A stretch of 19,764 nucleotides of DNA, from positions 1 through 19,764 of the forward strand of contig CACXCL010000081.1 in assembly GCA_902766115.1 (NCBI GenBank), given 5' to 3'. The notes under the pieces are model-generated. The model searched no databases, had not been told where the DNA came from, and worked only from the letters and a program-made list of their open reading frames with translations. The DNA is from an uncultured Ruminococcus sp. (GTDB lineage: Bacteria > Bacillota > Clostridia > Oscillospirales > CAG-272). The position numbers were made by a program, and so were the translations under genes. Position 1 is the stretch's first letter; each line of letters begins with the position of its first letter. Below, one piece after another: positions 1 through 7,993 of the stretch.

Positions 1-448
1 CTTTCAAAGTATCGAAATAGATCGCCCTTTCCTCCGGGTGGAACCAGTCGTCATCGTCGATATACTGCTTGATCTCCGGAGTCGTTTCCCCTTCATGGGA
101 CATAATAACGTTATACCCGAGATCAATCAGGTCCTGCTTCAAAAGAAGAGAAACCTGAAGAGTCACGACGCTTTCATCGATTCCTTCGCCGAGCTCGTAA
201 TTTTCCGCACCGGCGCCGGGGTCCCTGAATCCGTGTCCCGGATCGATTACGACGGTCTTCCCTGTCTGTTCGACTTTATTTTTCTTTTCGGCCGAGTCAT
301 CATCATAGAGACTGACGCCGGATCCTTTGCCCGGACGAGCGCTCCTGTCGTCTGCGTATGCGGTTTTTGCACATGAAGTTGCATTGAGGGTGACTGTCAG
401 CAACAGGGTGATAAGTAATAGCAGTGAGATGATTTTTCTTTTTTTCAT
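1..448 (-). CDS. Secreted N-acetylmuramoyl-L-alanine amidase (Amidase_3), 5' part only
   Basis: This is the N-terminal 149 codons of a cell-wall hydrolase; the rest lies beyond the left edge. Amidase_3 enzymes are zinc enzymes that cut the bond between N-acetylmuramic acid and the stem peptide of peptidoglycan. Residues 1-5 are basic (MKKRK) and 6-21 form a hydrophobic signal core. The signal could be cleaved after AYA (residue 32) or be a poor lipobox (ATSC, Cys26), so the final location is uncertain. A short charged linker follows. The family signature VVIDPGHG is at 66-73 (His72 a zinc ligand), then DPGAG, and an acidic stretch with Glu85, Glu88 and Glu92, one of which should be the second ligand. 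VTLQVSLLLKQDLIDLGYNV fits the family helix and strand. The start is ATG at 448 with AGGA seven bases upstream. It lies 74 bp downstream of rhaA on the same strand. Whether it is co-transcribed is unclear, since neither a terminator nor a good promoter is visible in the gap. Confidence 0.9.
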   Translation of the reverse strand, partial: MKKRKIISLLLLITLLLTVTLNATSCAKTAYADDRSARPGKGSGVSLYDDDSAEKKNKVEQTGKTVVIDPGHGFRDPGAGAENYELGEGIDESVVTLQVSLLLKQDLIDLGYNVIMSHEGETTPEIKQYIDDDDWFHPEERAIYFDTLK

Positions 449-522
449 GATCTTTTCCTGACGCGGTTCAGCGGCGCAGATACACTGCGTGCAGTTTACC
501 TCCGTTTTGAATCGTATCTTTA

Positions 523-1773
523 TTATCTGGCGGAGAGTATGTCCTTCTCATACTTCTTCACCAAAGGCAGCCATTCGTCTCTCACAGGGACGGACTGAGT
601 CTCGCAATACCTTTCCCAAACGTCGGCGAACGGGAACGTCTTGATTTCCTCGAGATACGCGAGTCTCGAAGTGTAGTCGCCCGAAAGCTCCATTTCGCGC
701 ATTTTTTCAACGGGCTCAAGCGCCGCCCAAAGAAGGGATTTCTGCATGTTTCTCGAGCCGATGACCCAGCACGCGATCCGATTTATCGAAGCGTCGAAAT
801 AATCGAGACCGATGTGTACTCTGTCCTCAAAACCGCCTCTGAGGATCTCGCATGCGATAGCCTTGGTCTCATCGTCGAATATCACCACGTGATCGGAGTC
901 CCATCTGACCGGGCGTGACACGTGAAGCATGATCCCGCCGATGTACTCGAGAACGGAACTGATCTTGTCGGAAACAAGTTCCGTGGGATGGAAATGACCC
1001 GTGTCGAGAGTAAGAAGCGTTCCGTGTTTGATGGCGCAACCCATGTAGAATTCATGGGAGCCTATGGTGCAGCTTTCAAGACCGATGCCGAAGACTTTAC
1101 TTTCGACCGAATCAAGCGTCAGGGACTTGTCCTTCTTTTCTTTGAAGATCTCGTCATAAGAGAGGGCGAGATTGTCCCTGTATTTCTTCCTGTAAACGGG
1201 AGTATCCTTAAATCCGTCAGGCACCCAGAAATTATTGCAGGAGACCTTGCCGAGTTCCCGTCCGAAATACTCCGAAATGTTTCTCGACGCTATGCCGTGC
1301 TCGACCCAGAATTTTCTTATCGCCGGATCGTTATGACTGAGTGTAAACCCGTCCGCGGACAGCGGGTGCGAAAAGAAAGTGGGGTTGAAATCAAGTCCGA
1401 ATCCCTTCTCCTTCGCCCATTCGACCCAGGACTTAAAATGGCGGGGCTCGATCTCGTTCCTCTCGACTTTCTCGCTGCTGTCAAGATAGATAGCGTGCAG
1501 ACTGAGATTTTTCGTTCCGGGGATCATCGAAGACGCGAACTCGAAATCAGCTCTCAGCTCGGATATTGTCCTCGCCTTCCCGGGGTAATTCCCCGTCGTC
1601 TGGATACCTCCGGAGAGAGACCCGGACTTATTCTCGAATCCGATAACGTCGTCGCCCTGCCAGCACTGGATGGAGACGGGGATCTTCGATACTTTCTCGA
1701 TTGCGGCGTCGGTGTCGACGCCGACGGAGGCATATATCTCCTTTGCTCTCTCATATGCGCGATTATCAGTCAT
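523..1773 (-). CDS. rhaA: L-rhamnose isomerase
   Basis: A 416-residue cytoplasmic enzyme that interconverts L-rhamnose and L-rhamnulose, the first step of L-rhamnose breakdown; family members are about 415-420 aa, so it is full length. It is a TIM-barrel metal enzyme. Visible family blocks are SIQCWQGDDV (34-43), the GGIQTTGNYPGKAR stretch (55-68), GLESCTIGSHEFY (231-243), LDTGHFHPTE (256-265) and SRPVRWDSDHVV (286-297). The acidic and histidine residues in the last three carry the metal and catalytic positions in the family. ATG at 1773 is preceded by AAAGGAG at ideal spacing. It sits 18 bp after rhaB and is almost certainly in the same transcript, driven by the promoter at 3347-3375. No rhamnulose-1-phosphate aldolase (rhaD), transporter or regulator is present beside it. 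Confidence 0.97.
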   Translation of the reverse strand: MTDNRAYERAKEIYASVGVDTDAAIEKVSKIPVSIQCWQGDDVIGFENKSGSLSGGIQTTGNYPGKARTISELRADFEFASSMIPGTKNLSLHAIYLDSSEKVERNEIEPRHFKSWVEWAKEKGFGLDFNPTFFSHPLSADGFTLSHNDPAIRKFWVEHGIASRNISEYFGRELGKVSCNNFWVPDGFKDTPVYRKKYRDNLALSYDEIFKEKKDKSLTLDSVESKVFGIGLESCTIGSHEFYMGCAIKHGTLLTLDTGHFHPTELVSDKISSVLEYIGGIMLHVSRPVRWDSDHVVIFDDETKAIACEILRGGFEDRVHIGLDYFDASINRIACWVIGSRNMQKSLLWAALEPVEKMREMELSGDYTSRLAYLEEIKTFPFADVWERYCETQSVPVRDEWLPLVKKYEKDILSAR

Positions 1774-1791
1774 TTTATGCTCCTTTCAGCG

Positions 1792-3282
1792 TCAGACCGT
1801 GACTCTCTCGGGAAGAGAGATGAATTTTCCGTATGCTTCGTCCCAGGCGGCCCGGTTCCGGTTATCCGGAGCGTATTCCTTCACGTCGAACGAATTTTTG
1901 ATGATCGATCTCGCCTGCCAAACGTCGCCGATCTCGCCTGCGGCGATCGCCTGCATGGCAATGTTGCCGATGGCGGTCGCCTCAACGGGACCTGCCACGA
2001 CGTATCTGCCGGACGCGTCCGCGGCAAACTGAGACAAAGTCTCCTCTTTTGTGCCGCCTCCTACGATATTTATGGCGGGATACTTTCTTGCCGTCATCTC
2101 CTCGAGCTTTTCGCCGGTCCATCTGTATCTGAGCGCAAGGCTCTCAAAAATACACCTGACTATCTCGCCGACGGATTCCGGTACGTGCTGACCGGTGGCG
2201 CGACAATACTCCCTGATGCGCTTCGGCATGTTCCCCGCCGGGGAGAACATCGGATCGTCCGGATTGATGATCGACTGCAGAGGTTTTGACGAGAGCGCCA
2301 TTCCGGTGAGCTCGTCGAAGGAGTACTTCGTTCCTTCTCTCGTCCACTGCCTGCGGCATTCCTGTTCCAGCCAAAGACCCATGATGTTTTTAAGAAGTCT
2401 GATGGTCCCGAACACGCCGCCCTCGTTCGTGAAGTCGTATTTGAGTGAGTTTTCGTCAATAACCGGCCTCGGGCTCTCAATGCCCATCAGAGACCATGTT
2501 CCGCTTGAAATATAGAGAAAATCGCTGTCTGTCGCCGGGACGGAAAGAACCGCGCTTGCGGTATCGTGGGAGCCGACCTTGACGACATTCACACCGGTGT
2601 TCCCCGTTTCTTCCTCGATAAAAGGAAGAAGCGGACCGAGAACTGTTCCCGGCTCCACAAGGTCGCAGAACAAAGACCTCTTTATCCCGACGCGATCAAA
2701 CAGCTCGTACGCCCACGTCCTCTTCTCGGCGTCGAGGAGGGCTCCGGTTGAAGCGATGGTATACTCGCTCTTCATTTCTCCCGTGAGCAGGTAACCGAGA
2801 AGATCAGGCATGTTGAGAAGCTTTGAAGCCTGGTCGATGAGCCAGGGTCTGTTGAGCTTGTCCGCTATGATCTGATAAAACGTATTGAATTTCATCGACT
2901 GGATACCGGTGATGCCGTACAGTTCTTTCCAGCTTATGAGATTTTCAAAAACGTAAGACGGAACGGTATCGGTGCGTGAATCCCTGTAATGATAAGGATT
3001 TGAAAGAAGCGCGCCGGACGGGTCGATATAACCGTAGTCGACGCCCCACGTATCGATGGAAAGCGTATCGACGCCTCCCGAGTGCGAGCAAGCGAGTATA
3101 GCAGCCTTGATCTCGTGAAGCAAACGCAGCGTGTCCCATGAGAACCCGCCAACGGTCATGACCGGGTCATTTGAAAACCTGTGGATCTCGTTCAGTGAGA
3201 TTTTTGAGCCGTCAAAGGATCCGACGATACCGCGTCCGCTGGACGCTCCGAGATCCATGGCGAGCATTTTTCTTTCAGCCAT
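1792..3282 (-). CDS. rhaB: Rhamnulokinase
   Basis: A 496-residue FGGY-family sugar kinase that phosphorylates L-rhamnulose with ATP to L-rhamnulose-1-phosphate. The sequence shows the N-terminal phosphate-binding loop MDLGASSGRG (9-18), DTWGVDYG (77-84), GSHDTASA (237-244) with the expected catalytic base Asp240, ISSGTWSL (258-265), and the C-terminal adenosine-site block VGGGTKEE (407-414). These are typical of RhaB rather than of xylulose or glycerol kinases. The next gene being rhamnose isomerase confirms the assignment. The start chosen is ATG at 3282. The nearest Shine-Dalgarno-like run (AAAGGA) is about 13 bases away, farther than usual, so an in-frame ATG five codons later is a less likely alternative. 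It is the first gene of a two-gene operon. Confidence 0.97.
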   Translation of the reverse strand: MAERKMLAMDLGASSGRGIVGSFDGSKISLNEIHRFSNDPVMTVGGFSWDTLRLLHEIKAAILACSHSGGVDTLSIDTWGVDYGYIDPSGALLSNPYHYRDSRTDTVPSYVFENLISWKELYGITGIQSMKFNTFYQIIADKLNRPWLIDQASKLLNMPDLLGYLLTGEMKSEYTIASTGALLDAEKRTWAYELFDRVGIKRSLFCDLVEPGTVLGPLLPFIEEETGNTGVNVVKVGSHDTASAVLSVPATDSDFLYISSGTWSLMGIESPRPVIDENSLKYDFTNEGGVFGTIRLLKNIMGLWLEQECRRQWTREGTKYSFDELTGMALSSKPLQSIINPDDPMFSPAGNMPKRIREYCRATGQHVPESVGEIVRCIFESLALRYRWTGEKLEEMTARKYPAINIVGGGTKEETLSQFAADASGRYVVAGPVEATAIGNIAMQAIAAGEIGDVWQARSIIKNSFDVKEYAPDNRNRAAWDEAYGKFISLPERVTV

Positions 3283-3322
3283 ATCAAAGAACCGTTCCTT
3301 TCCGAAAGCCGTCGCAAAAACG

Positions 3323-3332
3323 GCAAATTTGC
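3323..3332. promoter_or_regulatory. Short palindrome in the rhaBA leader, candidate operator
   Basis: GCAAATTTGC is a perfect 10-bp palindrome placed roughly 8-17 bp downstream of the predicted rhaBA transcription start, a position where a repressor would block transcription. Rhamnose catabolic operons are normally inducible, but no regulator gene is in the window and the site is short, so this is only a candidate. Confidence 0.3.
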
Positions 3333-3346
3333 GAAATACTCAGTTT

Positions 3347-3375
3347 ATTATACCAAATCCGAGCCGATATTTCAA
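3347..3375 (-). promoter_or_regulatory. Housekeeping-type promoter of rhaBA
   Basis: On the minus strand, TTGAAA (3375-3370) and TATAAT (3352-3347) are separated by exactly 17 bp. This is a perfect -10 and a five-of-six -35. The predicted transcript starts near 3340, leaving a leader of about 57 nt before rhaB. The 128-bp gap to mutS2 contains no clear terminator for the mutS2 transcript, so some read-through is possible. Confidence 0.8.
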
Positions 3376-3410
3376 CCCGTAATTTGATTCTGACTGCACA
3401 CCGCGCGTCT

Positions 3411-5777
3411 TCACTTAAGATCGACAACGGTCACGCCGTAGTCTCCTTCGCCGTACTGACCGGCGCGAAACGCGGAAACGCGCCTGTCGGATCTGAAGTT
3501 TTTCCAAAGAGAATTTCTGAGGGCTCCTGTTCCCTTTCCGTGTATCACGGTGACGCTTTTCACACTTGCGACCTGCGCCTCGTCAAGGAACTTGTCGACC
3601 ACGAACCAAGCCTCTTCTCCCGTGAGACCGCGAACGTCGCACTGGGGGGTGAAAGAACGGCTGACCGTTGCACGGTAGGTCGAAACCGGATCTTTCTTCT
3701 TTTTATCGCCGGTCCCTTCTTCAATAAGTTTCAGATCCTTGACGTTTGCCCTCGCCTTGACAGAGCCCATAAGGACCTGCGTATTGCCGTTCTTATCCGG
3801 CTCGGTAAGGACAGTACCCCGGGTCCCGAGATTTCTGTGGATGACCGTATCACCTTTGACGATCGGACGCGACGACTCTTCCCCGTCGTCCTCGTATCCT
3901 GCGGAAGTATCCATTCCGTCCTCGAATGCTCTCATTCTGGCTCGAATGTCTTTCTTTGCGGACGACAGTTTGCCGGCAAGATCGGCGGAATCCCGTTCTT
4001 TACGGATCTTGTCAAGCTCTTCGAATACGAAAGAGCTTGTCGCTCTCGCTTCCCGAAGAAGTTTCTCCGATTTTGCCAGATTCTGTTTGATTTGATTTTC
4101 GGCGTCTTCTGTCCGTTCTTTTATTTCATTTTCCAGGCGCTTCTTTTCTTCCTCAAGTTCATGGCGAAGAGAAGAGACGGTTCTCTTTTCCTTATCGAGT
4201 TCCGCCCTTGACGCCTCAAGCTTTTCGATGACGTTTTCAAATCCTTTTGATCCCTCGTCGACGTATTTGCCTGCCCTTTCTACTATTCGTTCCGGAAGTC
4301 CGAGTTTTTTCGAGATCGCGAACGCGTTCGATTTACCCGGAGCTCCGATGATAAGTCTGTAGGTTGGCTTCAGAGTCTCGACGTCAAACTCGCAGGATGC
4401 GTTTTCAACGCCCTCGGTCTCGATGGCGTATGATTTGAGCTCGGCGTAGTGTGTAGTCGCGGCGCACAGCGCGCCGGACGATTTGATTTCTTCGAGAATG
4501 GAAACGGCGAGAGCGGCGCCCTCGACAGGATCAGTTCCCGCGCCGAGCTCGTCAAACAGAACAAGCGAGCGGTCGGTGACCGAACGGATCACGCCGACAA
4601 TGTTCTTCATATGAGACGAGAAGGTCGAAAGGGACTGTTCTATGCTCTGTTCGTCGCCTATGTCGGCGAAGATCTTGTCAAAAATGCAAACGGAAGAGCC
4701 TTCTTCGGCGGGAATATGGAGTCCGGACTGAGCCATGACGGCAAATAGACCGAGAGTTTTGAGCGTAACGGTCTTTCCGCCTGTATTCGGACCTGTTATT
4801 ACAAGCATCTGACATCTGCCGCCGAGGGAAACAGTCACCGGTACGACCTTGTCTTTTTCCAGCAGAGGATGGCGGGCGCGGCGAAGGTCAATGATCCTTT
4901 TCTCAGTTATATCCGGTCTGGAACCGTTCATCCGGAACGAGAGTTCCGCGCATGCGAAATAGTACGACAGCTCAATGATGTTGTGATAGTTGAGATCGAT
5001 ATCGTAAGAAAATGATTTGACTTCGGAGGAAAGCATGTAAAGGATCCGCTCGATTTCACGCGCCTCCTTCCCCTCGAGCGCCCGGAGCTCGTTATTTGCA
5101 TCGACAACGCCCATCGGTTCGATAAAGAGAGTGGAACCGGATGAAGACGTGTCGTGGATCAGTCCCCGCACCTCGTTTTTATATTCGCTCTTTACGGGAA
5201 TGACGTATCTGCCGCTTCTTGTAGTCACTATATTTTCCTGGAGAAATTTGTTTCCTCCGGAAATATACTTTTGCAGAATATCGCGTATTTTGGCGTTTGT
5301 CTGTCTGATATGCCGCCTGATGTCCGACAACTCGGGAGTCGCTTCGTCGGCGATCATCTCCTCAGAAACAATGCACCTTCCGACCGTGTCCTCGAAATGA
5401 CGGTTTGACGTCAGGCGTGAAAAAATCTCTCCGAGAGGCGTATCTTCATCCCCGTTTCCCGAGTAGTCGAGGAGAGATCTGGCGCATCTGAAGACGGCGG
5501 CGCAGTTCAGTATCTCCCTGATCGATAACAGCGCGTCTTTTCTTGCCCTCTCGGTAGTGTCTCTTACGTCTTTCACAGAAAAAAACGACGGCGCGCCCTT
5601 ATGATTGATGAGTCTCTTGGCGTCGTCCGTTCTGTTTTGAAGTTTGATCGCGTCGCGTATATCGGATGCCGGGAAAAGAGCGTATGCGCGCTCGCGAGCT
5701 CCGTCTGTCATGGCGCAATCCGCGAGCATTTCTCTTATTTTATCGAATTCAAGTATTTTCAGCGTCTTTTCATTCAT
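3411..5777 (-). CDS. mutS2: MutS2 ATPase/endonuclease
   Basis: A 788-residue MutS2, matching the usual size of about 780-790. MutS2 proteins act on branched DNA and, in some Firmicutes, on collided ribosomes; they lack the mismatch-recognition domain of MutS. Residues 1-310 form the clamp/lever region. Walker A is GPNTGGKT (329-336), the Walker B region is LVLFDELGAGTDP (405-417), and TTHYAELK (441-448) is the switch histidine block. A long charged coiled coil spans about 515-620. A KOW-like segment (about 638-685) precedes a C-terminal Smr domain (712-788) with DVRG (714-717) and HGKGTGALR (746-754), the predicted nuclease motif. The usual L-D-L-R-G is C-D-V-R-G here. Its ATG overlaps the recO 3' end by 8 bp, implying translational coupling. 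The AAGGA is about 12 bases from the start, which also fits coupling. Confidence 0.97.
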   Translation of the reverse strand: MNEKTLKILEFDKIREMLADCAMTDGARERAYALFPASDIRDAIKLQNRTDDAKRLINHKGAPSFFSVKDVRDTTERARKDALLSIREILNCAAVFRCARSLLDYSGNGDEDTPLGEIFSRLTSNRHFEDTVGRCIVSEEMIADEATPELSDIRRHIRQTNAKIRDILQKYISGGNKFLQENIVTTRSGRYVIPVKSEYKNEVRGLIHDTSSSGSTLFIEPMGVVDANNELRALEGKEAREIERILYMLSSEVKSFSYDIDLNYHNIIELSYYFACAELSFRMNGSRPDITEKRIIDLRRARHPLLEKDKVVPVTVSLGGRCQMLVITGPNTGGKTVTLKTLGLFAVMAQSGLHIPAEEGSSVCIFDKIFADIGDEQSIEQSLSTFSSHMKNIVGVIRSVTDRSLVLFDELGAGTDPVEGAALAVSILEEIKSSGALCAATTHYAELKSYAIETEGVENASCEFDVETLKPTYRLIIGAPGKSNAFAISKKLGLPERIVERAGKYVDEGSKGFENVIEKLEASRAELDKEKRTVSSLRHELEEEKKRLENEIKERTEDAENQIKQNLAKSEKLLREARATSSFVFEELDKIRKERDSADLAGKLSSAKKDIRARMRAFEDGMDTSAGYEDDGEESSRPIVKGDTVIHRNLGTRGTVLTEPDKNGNTQVLMGSVKARANVKDLKLIEEGTGDKKKKDPVSTYRATVSRSFTPQCDVRGLTGEEAWFVVDKFLDEAQVASVKSVTVIHGKGTGALRNSLWKNFRSDRRVSAFRAGQYGEGDYGVTVVDLK

Positions 5778-6570
5778 CGAAATTACCGTTCCTTATAAGT
5801 GAGTTGTAATAATCAAGAGATCTGAATCCGTGTTCAATATGGCTGAGCAGGTATTTTTCGCAAACTACAGAAAACGGCCGCAGCTCGTCCGCTTCGATCT
5901 GGAAAGAAAGAAATCTTTCTATCGGCGCGTGTACGGTAAATCTTACCGCCTCGAGCACGGACGGCGAGAGAGCAAGATAGATCCTGGCAGTCCTGTCTTC
6001 ATCGCCGGCGCCGCGCACCGTTCTCAGACAGTTCCCGCAAATCAGGCGGCCGTTCATCACATCGAGGTAAATGAGACCGTCCGTCTCGTCGTCTCCGCAT
6101 TCGCCGCATTTATCAAGATTCGGTTCAAAGCCCGACACGGATGCCGCCCGCATTTCAAAGGCTGCTTTGATCTGTTCATCAGGCAATCCCGACCGGTTCG
6201 CCAGGGCAAATAGCGAATTGAGCGCGAGTCTCAGCAGATCCTCCTCGCCCATCTCCTCAACGGCGAGATAATCGACGACCTCACAGATATAATTGGCAAG
6301 CGAAAGCTTATTCACGTCATATCTGATATCGAAAAAAGGTTCTATCAGATCGCTGTCCGCTATGTAGAAATACTTTTTTGTCTTTTTAAGGTTGAACGAA
6401 CTGTAGGAAAAGAGTTGAGTGGCGGGCATGTGACGGCTTTTCAGACTGGCGACGCCTTTTCCGGAAACCGTGATTTTCCCGTGTTCGGCGGTAAGTAACG
6501 TCAATATCTTGTCGGCCTCGCCGGTTCGGACCTCGCTTATGACAAGACCCTTTGTTTCAAGCTCTTCCAT
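5770..6570 (-). CDS. recO: DNA repair protein RecO
   Basis: A 266-residue recombination mediator that works with RecR/RecF to load RecA on SSB-coated DNA. The N-terminal OB-fold region begins with ETKGLVISEVRTGEADKILT, which carries the family's G-E-x-D-K-I-L signature, followed by HGKITVSGKGV. A helical region with SLANYICEVVDYL follows. A zinc-binding pair C155-x2-C158 and C178-x2-C181 is intact, as in many Gram-positive RecO proteins. The start is ATG at 6570, preceded by GGGGA rather than a full AGGAGG. It lies 16 bp after era and overlaps mutS2 by 8 bp. The era-recO order is the conserved Firmicutes one. Confidence 0.95.
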   Translation of the reverse strand: MEELETKGLVISEVRTGEADKILTLLTAEHGKITVSGKGVASLKSRHMPATQLFSYSSFNLKKTKKYFYIADSDLIEPFFDIRYDVNKLSLANYICEVVDYLAVEEMGEEDLLRLALNSLFALANRSGLPDEQIKAAFEMRAASVSGFEPNLDKCGECGDDETDGLIYLDVMNGRLICGNCLRTVRGAGDEDRTARIYLALSPSVLEAVRFTVHAPIERFLSFQIEADELRPFSVVCEKYLLSHIEHGFRSLDYYNSLIRNGNFDE

Positions 6571-6586
6571 TTATGCTTTCCCCGTT

Positions 6587-7480
6587 TCAGTTGATCTCTT
6601 TCTTGTCGTATCCGAGATTCAGAAGCATGAAATCGCTGTCGCGCCAGTTTTCTTTGACTTTTACCCATAGATCAAGAAACACTTTGATACCGAAAAAAGC
6701 TTCAAGGTCTTCTCTTGCCCAGGTCCCGATCTTTTTGAGGGTCTCTCCGCCCTTGCCGACGATGATGCCCTTGTGCGATTTCTTTTCACAGTAAACTGTG
6801 GCGCGTATACGGATCATTTTTTCGTCTTCCCCGAAGGATTCGATCGCCACCGCCGTTCCGTGGGGAATCTCATCATTAAGCACGCGAAGCAGTTTTTCTC
6901 TTATGATCTCTGCCGCGATCTGCCTCTCCGGCTGATCTGTAAGAGCGGATTCGTCGAACATCCAATCGCTCTCGTACAGAAATCCCGACGCCTCGTCGAG
7001 GACCTCGTCCACGTTCTTGCCCGACTCAGCGCAGGTGGGCACGACTGCGTCAAAATCGAAAAGTTCGGCGTATTTGCCTATCGTTTTGGCAAGACGCTCC
7101 CTGTTGATCAAATCGATCTTGTTCAGAACAAGGATCGCCGGAAGTTCGGCTTCTCCGATCTGTTTTATCAGTTTTTGCTCGATCTCCCCGGGATCATGTC
7201 CCGCGTCCGCGATGAGGATCACTCCGTCGGCAGATCGCACGGAGCTCCTGACGGATCTCATCATATAGTCGCCGAGCTTGTTGCGAGCCTTATGGACGCC
7301 CGGAGTATCGAGAAATACGAATTGATCCTCGCCCCTGGTAAGTATCCCGGCAATACGGTTCCGCGTTGTCTGCGGCTTGCTTGACACGATAGAGACCTTC
7401 TCTCCGAGCATCTTGTTCATAAGTGTGGATTTTCCAACGTTTGGTCTCCCGATAATGGCTATATAAGCGGTCCTTTTCAT
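6587..7480 (-). CDS. era: GTPase Era
   Basis: A 297-residue essential GTPase that binds the 3' end of 16S rRNA during maturation of the small ribosomal subunit. G1 is GRPNVGKS (11-18), the G2 region is KPQTTRN (35-41), G3 is DTPG (58-61), G4 is NKID (120-123), and a G5-like CAESGKNVD block follows at 150-158. The C-terminal KH domain shows GIIVGKGGETLKKIG (238-252) and ends with WVKVKENWRD (272-281), typical of Era. ATG at 7480 has AAAGGA six bases upstream. It sits 32 bp after ybeY. The cytidine deaminase and diacylglycerol kinase genes that lie between ybeY and era in Bacillus are absent here. Confidence 0.98.
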   Translation of the reverse strand: MKRTAYIAIIGRPNVGKSTLMNKMLGEKVSIVSSKPQTTRNRIAGILTRGEDQFVFLDTPGVHKARNKLGDYMMRSVRSSVRSADGVILIADAGHDPGEIEQKLIKQIGEAELPAILVLNKIDLINRERLAKTIGKYAELFDFDAVVPTCAESGKNVDEVLDEASGFLYESDWMFDESALTDQPERQIAAEIIREKLLRVLNDEIPHGTAVAIESFGEDEKMIRIRATVYCEKKSHKGIIVGKGGETLKKIGTWAREDLEAFFGIKVFLDLWVKVKENWRDSDFMLLNLGYDKKEIN

Positions 7481-7512
7481 TTAATGTCCTTTCAGCCGGC
7501 GAACCGGTCGTT

Positions 7513-7983
7513 TTATTTACATCTGATCCTCTTCATGATCTCTTTTTGACGCGCGATCATCTTTTCCTCGTCTTCCGGCGACGTTTCATGATCATATCCC
7601 AAAAGATGAAGGACGGAGTGGACGGTCAGGAACGATGCTTCCCGCAAAAACGAATGGTGCAGTTCCTTGGCCTGATCCGAGACCTTTTCCAGTGATAAGA
7701 CCACGTCGCCGAGAATGACGGTCTCACCCTCTTCCGGAAGATCCTCGGCGCCAAAATCGTACATCGGGAAAGACAAGACGTCTGTCGGGGCGTCCTTTTG
7801 TCTGTATTCTCTGTTCAGGGCGCGGATACCCTCGTTATCGGTAAACGTGACTGAGATCTCAGAGTCCCGGTCGAATTTTTCCTCCTCAAGCGCAGCCCTT
7901 ACGGCTTTGCTTATTGCTCTTTTCAGTCTGAACCCTGTTTTGAACGAGTGCTGGTCGTCGCGGAAAAGAACTTTGATCTTCAT
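7513..7983 (-). CDS. ybeY: Endoribonuclease YbeY (16S rRNA maturation)
   Basis: A 156-residue zinc-dependent metalloenzyme family member involved in 16S rRNA 3'-end processing and ribosome quality control. The diagnostic motif H-x3-H-x5-H is complete: His122, His126 and His132 in VHSVLHLLGYDHE. Upstream, LNREYRQKDAPTDVLSFP (56-73) and LGDVVLS (91-97) are the standard family blocks. Length is normal. The ATG at 7983 has AGGAG seven bases upstream, located within the last codons of phoH; only 10 bp separate the two genes. YbeY, Era and PhoH being adjacent is widespread and fits a shared role in RNA and ribosome metabolism. Confidence 0.97.
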   Translation of the reverse strand: MKIKVLFRDDQHSFKTGFRLKRAISKAVRAALEEEKFDRDSEISVTFTDNEGIRALNREYRQKDAPTDVLSFPMYDFGAEDLPEEGETVILGDVVLSLEKVSDQAKELHHSFLREASFLTVHSVLHLLGYDHETSPEDEEKMIARQKEIMKRIRCK

Positions 7984-7993
7984 TTATTTTCTC

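Noticed and set aside
449..522. Terminator or promoter between rhaA and the amidase gene
   Set aside because: Only short, imperfect GC inverted repeats without a T run are present, and no paired -35/-10 hexamers were found.
922..2289. 455-codon plus-strand open frame opposite rhaA and rhaB
   Set aside because: It is antisense to two clear metabolic enzymes, has no ribosome binding site and shows no recognisable family motif. Long antisense frames are common in this GC-balanced, codon-biased sequence.
3171..4211. 346-codon plus-strand open frame opposite rhaB and mutS2
   Set aside because: It crosses the rhaBA promoter and the mutS2 Smr region on the opposite strand and encodes an unstructured basic sequence without family features.
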